DNA of 64,000 bases from Streptomyces eurocidicus (lineage in GTDB: Bacteria; Actinomycetota; Actinomycetes; Streptomycetales; Streptomycetaceae): the NCBI RefSeq assembly GCF_002891295.1, contig NZ_LGUI01000015.1, positions 1 through 64,000 of the forward strand. The letters run 5' to 3'. Shown piece after piece: positions 1 through 8,678 of this stretch (positions within the stretch are counted from its first letter, which is position 1; every line of letters starts with the position of its first letter). The notes beneath the pieces were generated by a model. The model did no database searches. It saw nothing but the letters and a program-made list of their open reading frames with translations, and had not been told where the DNA came from. The position numbers and the translations under genes are program-made.

Positions 1-355
1 ACGCTGTTGAGTTCTCAAGGAACGGACGCTTCCTTTGTACTCACCCTCTCGGGCTTTCCTCCGAGCGCTTCCCTTCGGTATTTCGTGTTCCGACTCTATC
101 AGATCCTTTTCCGTGCCGTTCCCGGCTGGAATTTTGTTTCCGATCCCCTGTCGGCGGGGTGTTCACTACTTTAGCGGCTTTTCCTGTCGGCTCCTAATCG
201 AGCCGATCGACGCCATATTTCGGCACAGCGAAATACAGCCCCGGTCAGGGGCAACCTCGTAACGTAGTGATTGCGCCGCCCTCTCGGATCGCGCACACAG
301 CGCGTCCGTCTCAAGCGGCTCGGGCTACGTTAGGTCTTCCGCGCTCAGGAGTCAA
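1..355 (-). promoter_or_regulatory. rRNA operon promoter and leader region (reads leftwards off the window)
   Basis: Read on the minus strand, this stretch matches the Streptomyces 16S rRNA leader as I remember it. It contains the conserved segment around 1-60, whose last part is CCTTGAGAACTCAACAGCGT (about 1-20), and the GATAGAGT block near 93-100, a known -10-like element of rrn promoters. A further promoter candidate is TTGACT (355-350), a 17-nt spacer and TAACGT (332-327). It overlaps the stop codon of the glycosylase gene. The 16S gene itself would lie just left of position 1 and is not in the window. The region has no credible protein gene. Confidence 0.75.
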
Positions 356-1013
356 GCACCGTCCTGCTCGCCTTCGCGCCCCGATGGCGCGGTGCGTGAG
401 CCCGGTACGGGCTCACCGTCGGATCCCCGTCCGCCCAGAAGCGCCACGGGTGCGTCGCTCCCTCGCCTCCTACCCCCGTGCGCGGGCCGTTACGCACCCG
501 GTCCGGGTGAACCGGGTGACCGCTGAGGAGGGCCAGCGGGGCGTCCGGGCCGGCGCAGATGTCGACGCCGTTGAGACCCCGGTCCACGTCGAGGGCCGTG
601 GCCAGGCGCGCGGGCCCCTGGGCCAGCTCGCGGTCCTTGCGTGCCTTCGGCCGGCGTGCGCGGGCGAGATCCGCTCCCTTGACGACCTCACCCGCACGCA
701 GCAGCACTCCGCCGGCCGTGCCTTCCGGGCCGCATACGAGGTTCAGGCTGAACCACATGCCGTAGATGAAGTAGACATAGGCGTGGCCGGGCGGTCCGAA
801 CATCGAGGCGTTCCGCTCGGTCCGGCCCCGGTAGGCGTGTGATCCGGGATCGGCCTGGCCCGCGTATGCCTCCACCTCCGTGATCCGGAGCTCGATCGGC
901 CCGTCGGGGGACGTACGGACCAGGGTGCGGCCCAGCAGGTCCGGGGCGACCTCCAGCACGGGACGGTCGAAGAAGTGCCGGGCGATTGGCATACGGTCAG
1001 GCGCGGCGATCAT
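345..1013 (-). CDS. DNA-3-methyladenine glycosylase (AAG/MPG family)
   Basis: Predicted base-excision repair glycosylase that removes alkylated purines from DNA. The 222-residue protein covers the whole family fold. It has the FFDRPVLEVAPDLLGRTLV start, the ITEVEAY motif (residues 44-50), where Glu46 aligns with the catalytic Glu of human AAG, and the MFGPPGHAYVYFIYG substrate-pocket segment around 71-85. Two starts are possible: ATG at 1013, chosen here, or ATG at 992; neither has a good ribosome binding site. It is divergent from spo0M. Its 3' end overlaps the promoter region of the rRNA operon, an unusually tight arrangement. Family assignment is firm; substrate range is inferred from the family. 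Confidence 0.9.
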   Translation of the reverse strand: MIAAPDRMPIARHFFDRPVLEVAPDLLGRTLVRTSPDGPIELRITEVEAYAGQADPGSHAYRGRTERNASMFGPPGHAYVYFIYGMWFSLNLVCGPEGTAGGVLLRAGEVVKGADLARARRPKARKDRELAQGPARLATALDVDRGLNGVDICAGPDAPLALLSGHPVHPDRVRNGPRTGVGGEGATHPWRFWADGDPTVSPYRAHAPRHRGAKASRTVLDS

Positions 1014-1076
1014 GCTGATCGAGCGTAATCGAGTGTGGGAGGGGTCCGCATGCGGCCCCGGGGAGGAAGAGGAAGC

Positions 1077-1859
1077 ATGGGTTTCAAGAAACTGCTGGCG
1101 AGCCTCGGCGCCGGGGGCGCGTCCGTCGAGACGGTGCTGTTCGAGGAGAACGTCGTTCCCGGCAGCGTCGTCCAGGGCGAGGTGCGGATCCAGGGCGGAT
1201 CGGTCGCGCAGCAGATCCAGGGCCTCTCCGTCGGGCTCCAGGCCCGGGTCGAGGTCGAGGGGGGCGAGCAGGAGTACAAGCAGGACGTCGAGTTCACCCG
1301 GGTACAGCTGGGCGGCGCCTTCGAGGTGCAGGCGGGGGCGGTGCACACCGTGCCGTTCGGCCTGGAGATCCCGTGGGAGACGCCGATCACCACCTTCCTG
1401 GGCCGGCACCTCACCGGTATGAACGTCGGGGTGACCACGGAGCTCGCGATCGCCCGCGCGGTGGACTCCGGCGACCTCGATCCGGTGAACGTGCACCCGC
1501 TGCCGGCGCAGCAGGCCATTCTCGACGCCTTCGGGCAGCTGGGCTTCGGCTTCAAGGCCGCCGACCTGGAGAAGGGGCACATCCGCGGTACGCGGCAGCG
1601 GCTGCCCTTCTACCAGGAGATCGAGTTCCGCGCGCCGTCCCAGTACCGCGGGCTGAACGAGGTAGAGCTGTCGTTCGTCGCGGACGACCGTGAGATGGAC
1701 GTGGTGCTGGAGATGGACAAGAAGCCGGGGCTGTTCACCGAGGGCAGCGACACCTACCGGTCCTTCACGGTCGACCTGCACGCGTACGACCGTACGGACT
1801 GGGCCGCGTACCTCAACCAGTGGCTCGCCGAGGTCGGCGGCCGCCGCAACTGGCTCTGA
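1077..1859 (+). CDS. Spo0M-family sporulation control protein
   Basis: A 260-residue arrestin-like beta-sandwich protein of the Spo0M family, which in Bacillus influences sporulation entry and cytokinesis. The N-terminus (MGFKKLLASLGAGGASVETV) and the early segment FEENVVPGSVVQGEVRIQGG are typical, and the length is normal. ATG at 1077 is chosen over upstream in-frame starts because GAGGAAGAGGAAG lies directly upstream and homologs begin MGFKK. The gene stands alone, divergent from the glycosylase and convergent with the barstar gene. A role in Streptomyces development is inference from the family. Confidence 0.9.
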   Translation: MGFKKLLASLGAGGASVETVLFEENVVPGSVVQGEVRIQGGSVAQQIQGLSVGLQARVEVEGGEQEYKQDVEFTRVQLGGAFEVQAGAVHTVPFGLEIPWETPITTFLGRHLTGMNVGVTTELAIARAVDSGDLDPVNVHPLPAQQAILDAFGQLGFGFKAADLEKGHIRGTRQRLPFYQEIEFRAPSQYRGLNEVELSFVADDREMDVVLEMDKKPGLFTEGSDTYRSFTVDLHAYDRTDWAAYLNQWLAEVGGRRNWL

Positions 1860-1893
1860 CGGGCCGGAGCCGGGGGCCGGAGCCCCCGGCGGC

Positions 1894-2325
1894 TCAGCCG
1901 AGCAGCACGGCCAGGGGCGCTTCGGCGTCGGCCCAGTAGTCGACGGCGTCACCGAAGATCGCCTCGGCCGTGCGGGCCTCCTTCGGGGCCGCCTTGCGGA
2001 AGGCCGCCCAGTCCTCCGTGACCAGCAGATAGCCGCGGGCCTTGCCCTCCTCGCGCCACCACGAGAGGTCGGTGAGGCAGTCGGCGAGGGCGTCCCAGTT
2101 GCGCCCGAACCACTCGGGGAACTCCAGGTCGGTCGCGCACCTGTCGAGGAAGGCCGTCTTGGTCGTGACACCGCCGAGGCGCAGCGCGGCCGCCCGCCAT
2201 TCGGCCTCGGCGGCGAGGGCCGTGACGCGGGGGGCGGTGTCGGTCGGGGGCAGCCGGTAGGTGCCGGGCGGGGTGGTGCCGAGGAGGAGCCCGGTGAGTC
2301 CGGGCGCGGGCAGCAGGCCGGTCAT
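1894..2325 (-). CDS. Barstar-family ribonuclease inhibitor
   Basis: A 143-residue cytoplasmic protein with the barstar fold signature in its C-terminal two thirds: LDRCATDLEFPEWFGRNWDA, then LADCLTDLSWW, and a late acidic segment around AIFGDAVDYWADAEAP. Barstars bind and block barnase/RNase Sa-type nucleases with acidic residues. The start codon overlaps the stop of the upstream RNase gene by 4 bp (2322-2325), so the two are translationally coupled and almost certainly cognate. No signal peptide is visible, so the inhibitor would protect the cytoplasm from enzyme that has not yet been exported. Confidence 0.92.
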   Translation of the reverse strand: MTGLLPAPGLTGLLLGTTPPGTYRLPPTDTAPRVTALAAEAEWRAAALRLGGVTTKTAFLDRCATDLEFPEWFGRNWDALADCLTDLSWWREEGKARGYLLVTEDWAAFRKAAPKEARTAEAIFGDAVDYWADAEAPLAVLLG

Positions 2326-2780
2326 GGTTGTACCACCGCTTCGAAGGTCTCGTAGTGGTCACCGGTGTAATAGCGCTCGGCGTGGGTGCCGGTGATGATG
2401 CGCCGGGCGCCGCGGTTGCGGGCGCCGGGGGTGGGGACGGTGTACTCGTGGTAGTAGCCACGGGTCTGCTTCGGCAGCCGGTTCTCGTAGTTGCCGAAGA
2501 CGGTGCCGTCCTTCTCGTAGGGGAAGGGGCCTCCCTTGTCGATGAGGTCGAGGGTCTTGCGGGCCTCGGCGGGCAGCCGGTCCCGGGGGACGGTCTTCAT
2601 GCCCTTGGCCCAGGAGGGGACGGGCGTGGCGGCGGCCGAGGTGGCACCGCCGCCGCTCTTCTTCCCTTCGGAGGAGCAGGCGGGCAGGAGGAGCAGGGGG
2701 AGGGTGGCGAGGAGGGCGGTCAGCGCGCGCAGGGTGCGGCCGGCCGGTCGTCGTCCGAATGGTCCAAGCAGTCGAAGCAC
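2322..2780 (-). CDS. Secreted guanyl-specific ribonuclease, RNase Sa/barnase type, with lipobox
   Basis: A 152-residue extracytoplasmic ribonuclease. Residues 1-35 form a signal peptide ending in a lipobox-like LLPAC (Cys35), so it may be a lipoprotein rather than freely secreted. The mature part matches RNase Sa closely: GGPFPYEKDG, the YYHEYTV block with Glu112, Arg123, Arg127 and DHY with His142. These correspond to Glu54, Arg65, Arg69 and His85 of RNase Sa. The two cysteines that form the RNase Sa disulfide are absent. It starts with GTG at 2780 and is followed without a gap by its barstar inhibitor gene. Family and active site are clear; membrane anchoring is inferred from the lipobox. 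Confidence 0.92.
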   Translation of the reverse strand: MLRLLGPFGRRPAGRTLRALTALLATLPLLLLPACSSEGKKSGGGATSAAATPVPSWAKGMKTVPRDRLPAEARKTLDLIDKGGPFPYEKDGTVFGNYENRLPKQTRGYYHEYTVPTPGARNRGARRIITGTHAERYYTGDHYETFEAVVQP

Positions 2781-2864
2781 GTTTCGTATCGTCTCAGCCC
2801 GGGCCGCCCGCGCCTGGTTAGGCTGGCGCTTTCACTGTTCCGCGCGTAACTGGAGGCGTCGAAG

Positions 2865-3404
2865 GTGTCAGAGCAGAAGCGTCCGCCGCTCCCCCATGAA
2901 TTCCACCCGCCGGTACCGTCGTTCACGGTGGTGAGCGAGGACCTGACGGAGGGTGGGAGGCTCGCCGGCGCCCAGGTGTTCGCCGGGGGCAATGTCTCGC
3001 CGCAGCTGCGCTGGGAGGGCTTCCCGGCGGGTACGAAGAGCTTCGCCGTCACGTGCTTCGACCCGGACGCCCCGACCGGCAGCGGTTTCTGGCACTGGGT
3101 GCTCTTCGACATCCCCGCCTCGGTGACGGAGCTGCCGGCCGGTGCCGGTTCGGGTGACATGAAGGGGCTGCCCGAGGGCGCGGTGCACGTGCGCAACGAC
3201 TACGGCACCCGGGACTTCGGCGGCGCGGCGCCGCCGCCCGGGGACGGCCCGCACCGCTACGTCTTCACGGTGTACGCGGTCGACCAGGAGAAGCTGGGCC
3301 CGGACGAGGCCGCCTCGCCGGCGGTCGTGGGCTTCAACCTGCGGTTCCACTCCCTGGGCCGGGCTCAGCTGGTCGGCGGGTACGAGGTGCCGGCCGCGGG
3401 CTGA
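2865..3404 (+). CDS. YbhB/YbcL family Raf-kinase-inhibitor-like (PEBP) protein
   Basis: A 179-residue PEBP-fold protein. It carries the family landmarks GGNVSPQLRWEGFPAG (residues about 44-59), CFDPDAPTGSGFWHWVLFDIP (about 65-85), the NDYGTRDFGGAAPPPGDGPHRYVFTVYA block and a C-terminal LVGGYE. The family binds phospholipids or small ligands; its bacterial function is poorly defined. The GTG start at 2865 is preceded by GGAGG about 10 nt upstream. It is divergent from the RNase/barstar pair; TAGGCT at 2819-2824 is a possible -10 element. No signal peptide is visible, so the protein is probably cytoplasmic. Confidence 0.9.
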   Translation: MSEQKRPPLPHEFHPPVPSFTVVSEDLTEGGRLAGAQVFAGGNVSPQLRWEGFPAGTKSFAVTCFDPDAPTGSGFWHWVLFDIPASVTELPAGAGSGDMKGLPEGAVHVRNDYGTRDFGGAAPPPGDGPHRYVFTVYAVDQEKLGPDEAASPAVVGFNLRFHSLGRAQLVGGYEVPAAG

Positions 3405-3847
3405 GGCCCGCCGGACGAGGCGTGCGACCGGAAAATCCGTTGCGCCCCGCCGCCCCGGATCGCACAGTGGTGCATGGCTGACGGCCCCGCATGGCCGTCG
3501 GGCAGTGGACACCGCAGTGGCGGGGGCGGCGGGGCGTTTCGCGCTTCGGTCGTCTGCCGGAGCCCGGTGTTGGGCCGGGTGGCCGCGTCCACTGCCGCCG
3601 CTCCGGGCCCGTGTGTCACTACGGGGGAAGGGCCCGGAGCGTCGCCCCCGTTTCTTCCCGGGCGGCTTCCCGGGCGGGGTTGCCGCCTTTGCGCGCCGCT
3701 CTCCCGCCGCTTTCACCTCTCCCCCCTCAGCCCTTCCCTCCCAACTCTCTTTCCCCATAAGGAAATTGCGTTGTTTTCCGGCCGTTTCCGAAGGCACAGT
3801 TGAGCCACCTCGCCGCAGGGGCGGGGACGGTCCGGGAGGTGGACGGA
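3405..3847. other. Intergenic stretch upstream of the HNH gene
   Basis: This stretch of 443 nt holds no convincing gene. The last 100 nt are markedly less GC-rich, with a pyrimidine-rich tract at 3715-3760 followed by ATAAGGAAATTGCG near 3757-3770. That suggests promoter or upstream-activator DNA for the HNH gene, but I could not define a -35/-10 pair. Short reading frames here lack the expected third-position bias. Confidence 0.4.
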
Positions 3848-4381
3848 ATGCGGGAGACTCTGGTCCTCAACGCGAGCTTCGAGCCGCTGGCGACGGTGTC
3901 GCTGCGGCGGGCGGTGGTGCTCGTGCTTCAGGGCAAGGCCGTCGTCGAGCGGGCCCGGCCCGGGCTGCGTGTGCGGGGCGCGGCGGTCGAAGTGCCGGTG
4001 CCCCAGGTGATCAGGCTCTGCCGGTACGTACGGGTGCCGTTCCGAAGACGGGCGCCGTGGTCGCGGCGGGGCGTACTCGTACGGGACAGGCACCGCTGCG
4101 CGTACTGCGGGCGGCGGGCGACGACGGTGGACCACGTGGTGCCGCGCTCGCGCGGGGGCGAGGACAGCTGGCTGAACACGGTGGCGGCGTGCGCGGAGGA
4201 CAACCACCGTAAGGCGGACCGGACGCCGGAGCAGGCGGGGATGCGGATGCTGGTGCTGCCGTTCGAGCCTTCGCCGGGGGATGCGATGGTGTCGGCGGTG
4301 GGGTTGTCGGGGCGGGAGCTTTTCCCCACCCCGCCCCTTCCCGATACCGGGGGCAAGCCCCCGGGCCCCCGGCCGCGCTGA
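3848..4381 (+). CDS. HNH endonuclease family protein
   Basis: A 177-residue protein of the common actinobacterial HNH family that begins RETLVLNASFEPLATVSLRR. The nuclease core is RHRCAYCGRRATTVDHVVPRSRGGEDSWLN. It has the CxxC zinc pair, DHVVPRSRGG as the first His segment and the final NHRKADRTPEQAGM. The ATG at 3848 is preferred over an upstream TTG because GGGAGG precedes it and homologs start at this point. The final 20 or so residues (proline/glycine-rich) are encoded by a dispersed intergenic repeat, so the native C-terminus has probably been extended. Biological substrate unknown. Confidence 0.85.
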   Translation: MRETLVLNASFEPLATVSLRRAVVLVLQGKAVVERARPGLRVRGAAVEVPVPQVIRLCRYVRVPFRRRAPWSRRGVLVRDRHRCAYCGRRATTVDHVVPRSRGGEDSWLNTVAACAEDNHRKADRTPEQAGMRMLVLPFEPSPGDAMVSAVGLSGRELFPTPPLPDTGGKPPGPRPR

Positions 4382-4420
4382 CGCGCGGTGGCCTCAAACG
4401 CCGGCCGGGCTGAATTTTCG
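4318..4420 (+). repeat. Dispersed GC-rich repeat, copy 1
   Basis: This stretch starts with a 26-nt core at 4318-4343 (GCTTTTCCCC, then ACCCCGCCCCTTCCCG) and continues through a CCGGGGGC/GCCCCCGG hairpin to CTCAAACGCCGGCCGGGCTG near 4393-4412. The same core occurs at 43556-43580 with one change, and in reverse complement at 43837-43861 and 55949-55974. The last copy is a perfect 26/26 match. The element supplies the end of the HNH reading frame and abuts the stop codon of the TSUP gene. I recognise it as a frequent Streptomyces intergenic repeat; its function is unknown. Confidence 0.75.
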
Positions 4421-5206
4421 CTACCTCAGCAGCATCTGTGTGATGGCCACGACCCCCACCGCCACGATGACCCCGCGCAGCGCCACCGGCGGCAACCCGC
4501 GCCCGACCTTCGCGCCTATCTGGCCTCCCAGGGCCGAGCCCGCGGCGATGAGCAGCACCGCGGTCCAGTCGAAGTCCGCGACGAAGAGGAAGAAGACCGC
4601 GGCGACGCCGTTGACGACGAGCGCGAGGACGTTCTTGATGCCGTTGACGCGCTGGAGGTCCTCGTCGAGGAGCAGGCCCATGAGGGCCAGGTAGAGGACT
4701 CCCTGGGCCGCGCCGAAGTAGCCGCCGTAGACGCTCGCGAGAAGGAGGCCGGCGAGCAGGGCCGGGCCGCCGTCGGTGGCGGTCCCGGTCGTGCCGCGGG
4801 CCTCGCGGCGGCGGGCGAGCGCCTTGGCGAGGGTGGGCTGGAGGACGACCAGGACGAGCGCGAGACCGATGAGGACGGGCACGATCGCGTCGAACGCCTC
4901 GGACGGGAGCGTCAGGAGCAGGACCGCTCCGGCGAGGCCGCCGACGAGCGCGGTGCCGCCGAGGCGCAGCAGGCGGCGGCGCTGGCCCCGGAGCTCACGG
5001 CGGTAGCCGATGGCGCCGCTGATGTTGCCGGTGACGAGGCCGAGGGTGTTGGAGACGTTGGCGGTGACCGGCGGGATGCCGATCGCGAGGAGCACCGGGA
5101 AGGTGAAGAGGGTGCCCGATCCGACGATGGTGTTGATGGTGCCCGCGCCGATGCCGGCGGCGAGGACCGCGAGTGCTTCCCAGATGGACAAGGCCATCTC
5201 CTTCAT
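4421..5206 (-). CDS. TSUP/TauE-SafE family membrane permease
   Basis: A 261-residue polytopic membrane protein of the sulfite exporter TauE/SafE (TSUP, DUF81) family. The two half-repeats are visible: AGTINTIVGSGTLFTFPVLLAIGIPPVTANVSNT near the N-terminus, and GGYFGAAQGVLYLALMGLL with the LQRVNGIKNVLALVVNGVAAVFF segment in the second half. About eight hydrophobic segments are expected. Family members move sulfite, sulfonates or other organic anions; the substrate here is unknown. The start at 5206 has no good ribosome binding site; ATG at 5197 is an alternative. Confidence 0.87.
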   Translation of the reverse strand: MKEMALSIWEALAVLAAGIGAGTINTIVGSGTLFTFPVLLAIGIPPVTANVSNTLGLVTGNISGAIGYRRELRGQRRRLLRLGGTALVGGLAGAVLLLTLPSEAFDAIVPVLIGLALVLVVLQPTLAKALARRREARGTTGTATDGGPALLAGLLLASVYGGYFGAAQGVLYLALMGLLLDEDLQRVNGIKNVLALVVNGVAAVFFLFVADFDWTAVLLIAAGSALGGQIGAKVGRGLPPVALRGVIVAVGVVAITQMLLR

Positions 5207-5277
5207 GGTCAGGGTGTCGCCTCCCCGCCGTGGAAGGTCGGGGGGCCACGCTGATCATGCAGGAGATGGGGCGCTCG

Positions 5278-6231
5278 TCAATCGATCGGGGGTGCCTCGC
5301 GGCGGGGTGACTCCTTCGCGGGGCGGGCGTCGGAGCTGCCCGGGCGCGGCGGGCCCATGGGGCCGAAGTTGCCGACGGCGCCGCTGAGACCCTTGAGGGC
5401 GTCGCCGATCTCGCTGGGGACGATCCAGAGCTTGTTGGCGTCACCCTCGGCGATCTTCGGCAGCATCTGGAGGTACTGGTAGGAGAGGAGCTTCTCGTCG
5501 GGGTCGCCGGCGTGGATGGACTCGAAGACCGTGCGGATGGCCTGGGCCTCGCCCTCGGCGCGCAGGGCGGCGGCCCGGGCCTCGCCCTCGGCGCGGAGGA
5601 TCGCGGACTGCTTCTCGCCCTCGGCCGTGAGGATCTGCGACTGGCGGATGCCCTCGGCGGTGAGGATGGCGGCGCGCTTGTCACGGTCGGCGCGCATCTG
5701 CTTCTCCATCGAGTCCTGGATGGAGGTGGGCGGCTCGATGGCCTTGAGCTCGACGCGGTTGACGCGGATGCCCCACTTTCCGGTGGCCTCGTCCAGGACG
5801 CCGCGCAGCGCCGCGTTGATCTCCTCGCGGGAGGTGAGGGTCCGCTCCAGGTCCATACCGCCGATGATGTTGCGCAGGGTGGTGACGGTGAGCTGCTCGA
5901 TAGCCTGGATGAAGCTGGAGACCTCGTACGTGGCGGCCCGGGCGTCGGTCACCTGGTAGTAGATGACGGTGTCGATGTTGACGACGAGGTTGTCCTGGGT
6001 GATCACCGGCTGCGGGGGGAACGGCACGACCTGCTCACGGAGGTCGATGCGGTTGCGGATGGAGTCGATGAAGGGGACGACGATGTTCAGGCCGGCGTTG
6101 AGCGTCCGGGTGTACCGGCCGAAGCGCTCGACGATCGCCGCGCTGGCCTGTGGGATGACCTGCACCGTCTTCATCAGGGCGATGAAGACGAGCACCACCA
6201 AGATGATCAGGACGATGATGATCGGTTCCAT
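5278..6231 (-). CDS. SPFH/band-7 domain protein (stomatin/prohibitin type)
   Basis: A 317-residue membrane-associated scaffold protein. It has one N-terminal membrane segment (residues 3-20), then a band-7/SPFH domain (VPQASAAIVERFGRYTRTLNAGL, LREQVVPFPPQPVITQDNL, TLRNIIGGMDLERTLTSREEIN). A long charged coiled coil follows, with AEGE/RAEGEARAAALRAEGEAQAI repeats at about 195-240, and the tail is Pro/Arg-rich. SPFH proteins oligomerise in membranes and organise proteolysis or lipid domains. It lies directly downstream of an NfeD-family gene, the classic stomatin partner, with which it is probably co-transcribed. Confidence 0.92.
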   Translation of the reverse strand: MEPIIIVLIILVVLVFIALMKTVQVIPQASAAIVERFGRYTRTLNAGLNIVVPFIDSIRNRIDLREQVVPFPPQPVITQDNLVVNIDTVIYYQVTDARAATYEVSSFIQAIEQLTVTTLRNIIGGMDLERTLTSREEINAALRGVLDEATGKWGIRVNRVELKAIEPPTSIQDSMEKQMRADRDKRAAILTAEGIRQSQILTAEGEKQSAILRAEGEARAAALRAEGEAQAIRTVFESIHAGDPDEKLLSYQYLQMLPKIAEGDANKLWIVPSEIGDALKGLSGAVGNFGPMGPPRPGSSDARPAKESPRREAPPID

Positions 6232-6335
6232 CGTGGCTCCCCGCGCCTGTTGTGGTTGATCGAATTCCTGAGTCTTTCAGAACACACCGTCGTCGTGCAG
6301 GCTTTGGGGCAGATGGCGGCCCGTGCGGCGGCCGG

Positions 6336-6758
6336 TCACATGACGACCGCCGTCGCGCCGTCGATCTCGACGACGTCCACCTGCTCGCCGGGGTCGAAGC
6401 TGCGCTCGGAGTCGAGCGAGCGGGCCGACCAGATCTCGCCGCCGATCTTGACCCGGCCGCCCTGGCCGTCGACCCGCTCCAGCACGACGGCCTGCCGGCC
6501 CCGGATGGCGTCCACGCCGGTGGCCAGCTCCGGGCGCTGGGCCCGCTGGCGGTTGGCGATGGGGCGCACGACGGCGATGAGGGCCACCGAGACGGCGGCG
6601 AAGACGACGAACTGCGCCACCGCGCCGGCGCCCAGGGCCGAGGTGACGGCGGCCGCGACGGCCCCGGCCGCGAGCATCCCGAACTCGGGCATCGCGGTGA
6701 CGACCAGCGGGATGCCCAGTCCGACGGCGGCCACGAGCCACCACACCCAAGTGTCCAC
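6336..6758 (-). CDS. NfeD-family membrane protein
   Basis: A 140-residue protein with a hydrophobic N-terminal half (about three membrane segments between residues 5 and 67) and a C-terminal OB-fold. The OB-fold region is AIRGRQAVVLERVDGQGGRVKIGGEIWSAR, then FDPGEQVDVVEIDGATAVV. NfeD proteins accompany stomatin/flotillin-type SPFH proteins. This one precedes an SPFH gene by about 100 nt on the same strand, so the pair probably form one membrane complex. The GTG start at 6758 has only a weak ribosome binding site. Confidence 0.9.
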   Translation of the reverse strand: MDTWVWWLVAAVGLGIPLVVTAMPEFGMLAAGAVAAAVTSALGAGAVAQFVVFAAVSVALIAVVRPIANRQRAQRPELATGVDAIRGRQAVVLERVDGQGGRVKIGGEIWSARSLDSERSFDPGEQVDVVEIDGATAVVM

Positions 6759-6825
6759 GTGTTCATGGTAGGGGCGGTGGCCGTGGCCGGACAGTGCGCG
6801 CGGCGCGCCGGGCGGGCGCGCGGGG

Positions 6826-7617
<792 letters not shown>

Positions 7618-7714
7618 GAGCGCGTTGTCTCCCATTGCAGTGTCGTCGTCGCTTGCGCCTGTAGGCGAAGCCCCCTAGGGAAAACCTACGCCACCGGTTG
7701 TCGGCGCCAGTCCT

Positions 7715-7727
7715 TAGGCTGGTGCCC
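7715..7727 (+). promoter_or_regulatory. Candidate -10 element for a leaderless transcript
   Basis: TAGGCT at 7715-7720 ends 7 nt before the ATG at 7728, which is the spacing expected if transcription starts at the start codon. No Shine-Dalgarno sequence precedes that ATG. I see no good -35 hexamer at 17-18 nt. Confidence 0.4.
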
Positions 7728-8534
7728 ATGCTGGATGAACACCGCTCAGGGCGGCTCACCGCATGGGGAAATGCCCTCATTGCCGGTTTTGCCTCACCCG
7801 ATGACGTAGCCCATCACATCAAGGGTGACGACGCCGTGCACCGCGTCACCGGCCTGCCCGGCGAGTCCGGGCCGGTCGGCCTCACCCTGGCGCTCGGCCG
7901 CCTCCGCGCCCTGGGGGCGACCGGCCTGCGGCTCGCGCTGCCGGTGCCCGGGCACCTGCTGGGGCTGAGCGGCCCGCCGGAGTTCAACGCGCGGGCGCTG
8001 GAGGCCGAGGAGGCGGTCGTCGCCACGGGAGCCGCTCTCGGGCTCGTGCCGGAGGTGTACGAGGCGGGACCCGAGGGCGATGTGCACGTCGAGGTGGAGT
8101 GGCACTGCATGGCCGTGCGGGACGCGCCGCCGGCCGACGTGCCCTCGCTGGGCGAGGCCGAGCGGGAGCTCGCCGAGGCGCTCCGGGAGGCGACCGAGGT
8201 GCTCACCCGGCTGGACGTCGCCGGTTCGGGGCCCGTGGCGCAGGCCGCCCTGGACGCCTACCGGGCGCGGGCGGAGGCCGGGCGCGAGGTGCTGGCGCCG
8301 GGATACCCGCCGCGTGCGGTGCGGGTGCTGGAGCTGGCGCAGCGGGTGGGCGCGCTGATCGCGATCGCCTACGCCCCGGGGGGCCACGAGGGCCGGGAGC
8401 ACGGCGGGGCCGTGAGCGCCTCGGAGATGGCCGCCCGGGCCCAGGCGCTGCGCCCGGTGGAGCGGACGGCCCGGCGGGCGCAGGTGGCCGCCTACAACGC
8501 CATGGTGGAGGAACGGGAGCGCGGCCCGCGCTGA
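7728..8534 (+). CDS. Conserved hypothetical protein
   Basis: A 268-residue soluble protein that I recognise only as conserved in Streptomyces; I know no function for it. It starts MLDEHRSGRLTAWGNALIAG and contains a region of alternating hydrophobic and acidic residues (LGRLRALGATGLRLALPVPG, then DVHVEVEWHCMAV). A long, alanine-rich helical C-terminal half follows, without signal peptide or membrane segments. The start is chosen by homolog-like sequence and the adjacent TAGGCT element. Promoters for it and the divergent ABC ATPase gene must share the 110-bp gap. It is followed at once by the 16-bp tandem repeat. Confidence 0.75.
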   Translation: MLDEHRSGRLTAWGNALIAGFASPDDVAHHIKGDDAVHRVTGLPGESGPVGLTLALGRLRALGATGLRLALPVPGHLLGLSGPPEFNARALEAEEAVVATGAALGLVPEVYEAGPEGDVHVEVEWHCMAVRDAPPADVPSLGEAERELAEALREATEVLTRLDVAGSGPVAQAALDAYRARAEAGREVLAPGYPPRAVRVLELAQRVGALIAIAYAPGGHEGREHGGAVSASEMAARAQALRPVERTARRAQVAAYNAMVEERERGPR

Positions 8535-8678
8535 CCCCGGCACGGGGGAAGCCCGGCACGGGGGAAGCCCGGCACGGGGGAAGCCCGGCACGGGGGAAGC
8601 CCGGCACGGGGGAAGCCCGGCACGGGGGAAGCCCGGCACGGGGGAAGCCCGGCACGGGGGAAGCCCGGCACGGGGGAA
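8535..8678. repeat. Tandem repeat, nine copies of a 16-bp unit
   Basis: Eight identical copies of GCCCGGCACGGGGGAA run from 8551 to 8678. A ninth copy at 8535-8550 differs at its first base. The array begins one base after the stop codon of the preceding gene, and its last 6 bases form part of the 5' arm of the downstream terminator hairpin. Perfect identity of the units indicates recent slippage expansion or a copy-number-variable locus. Confidence 0.97.

Noticed and set aside
345..2171. 608-codon frame joining the glycosylase to upstream sequence
   Set aside because: Residues before position 1013 are antisense to spo0M and unlike the family; the real start is at 1013 or 992.
8535..8678. 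Regular repeat considered as a CRISPR array
   Set aside because: Units are directly adjacent with no spacers, and no cas genes are near.
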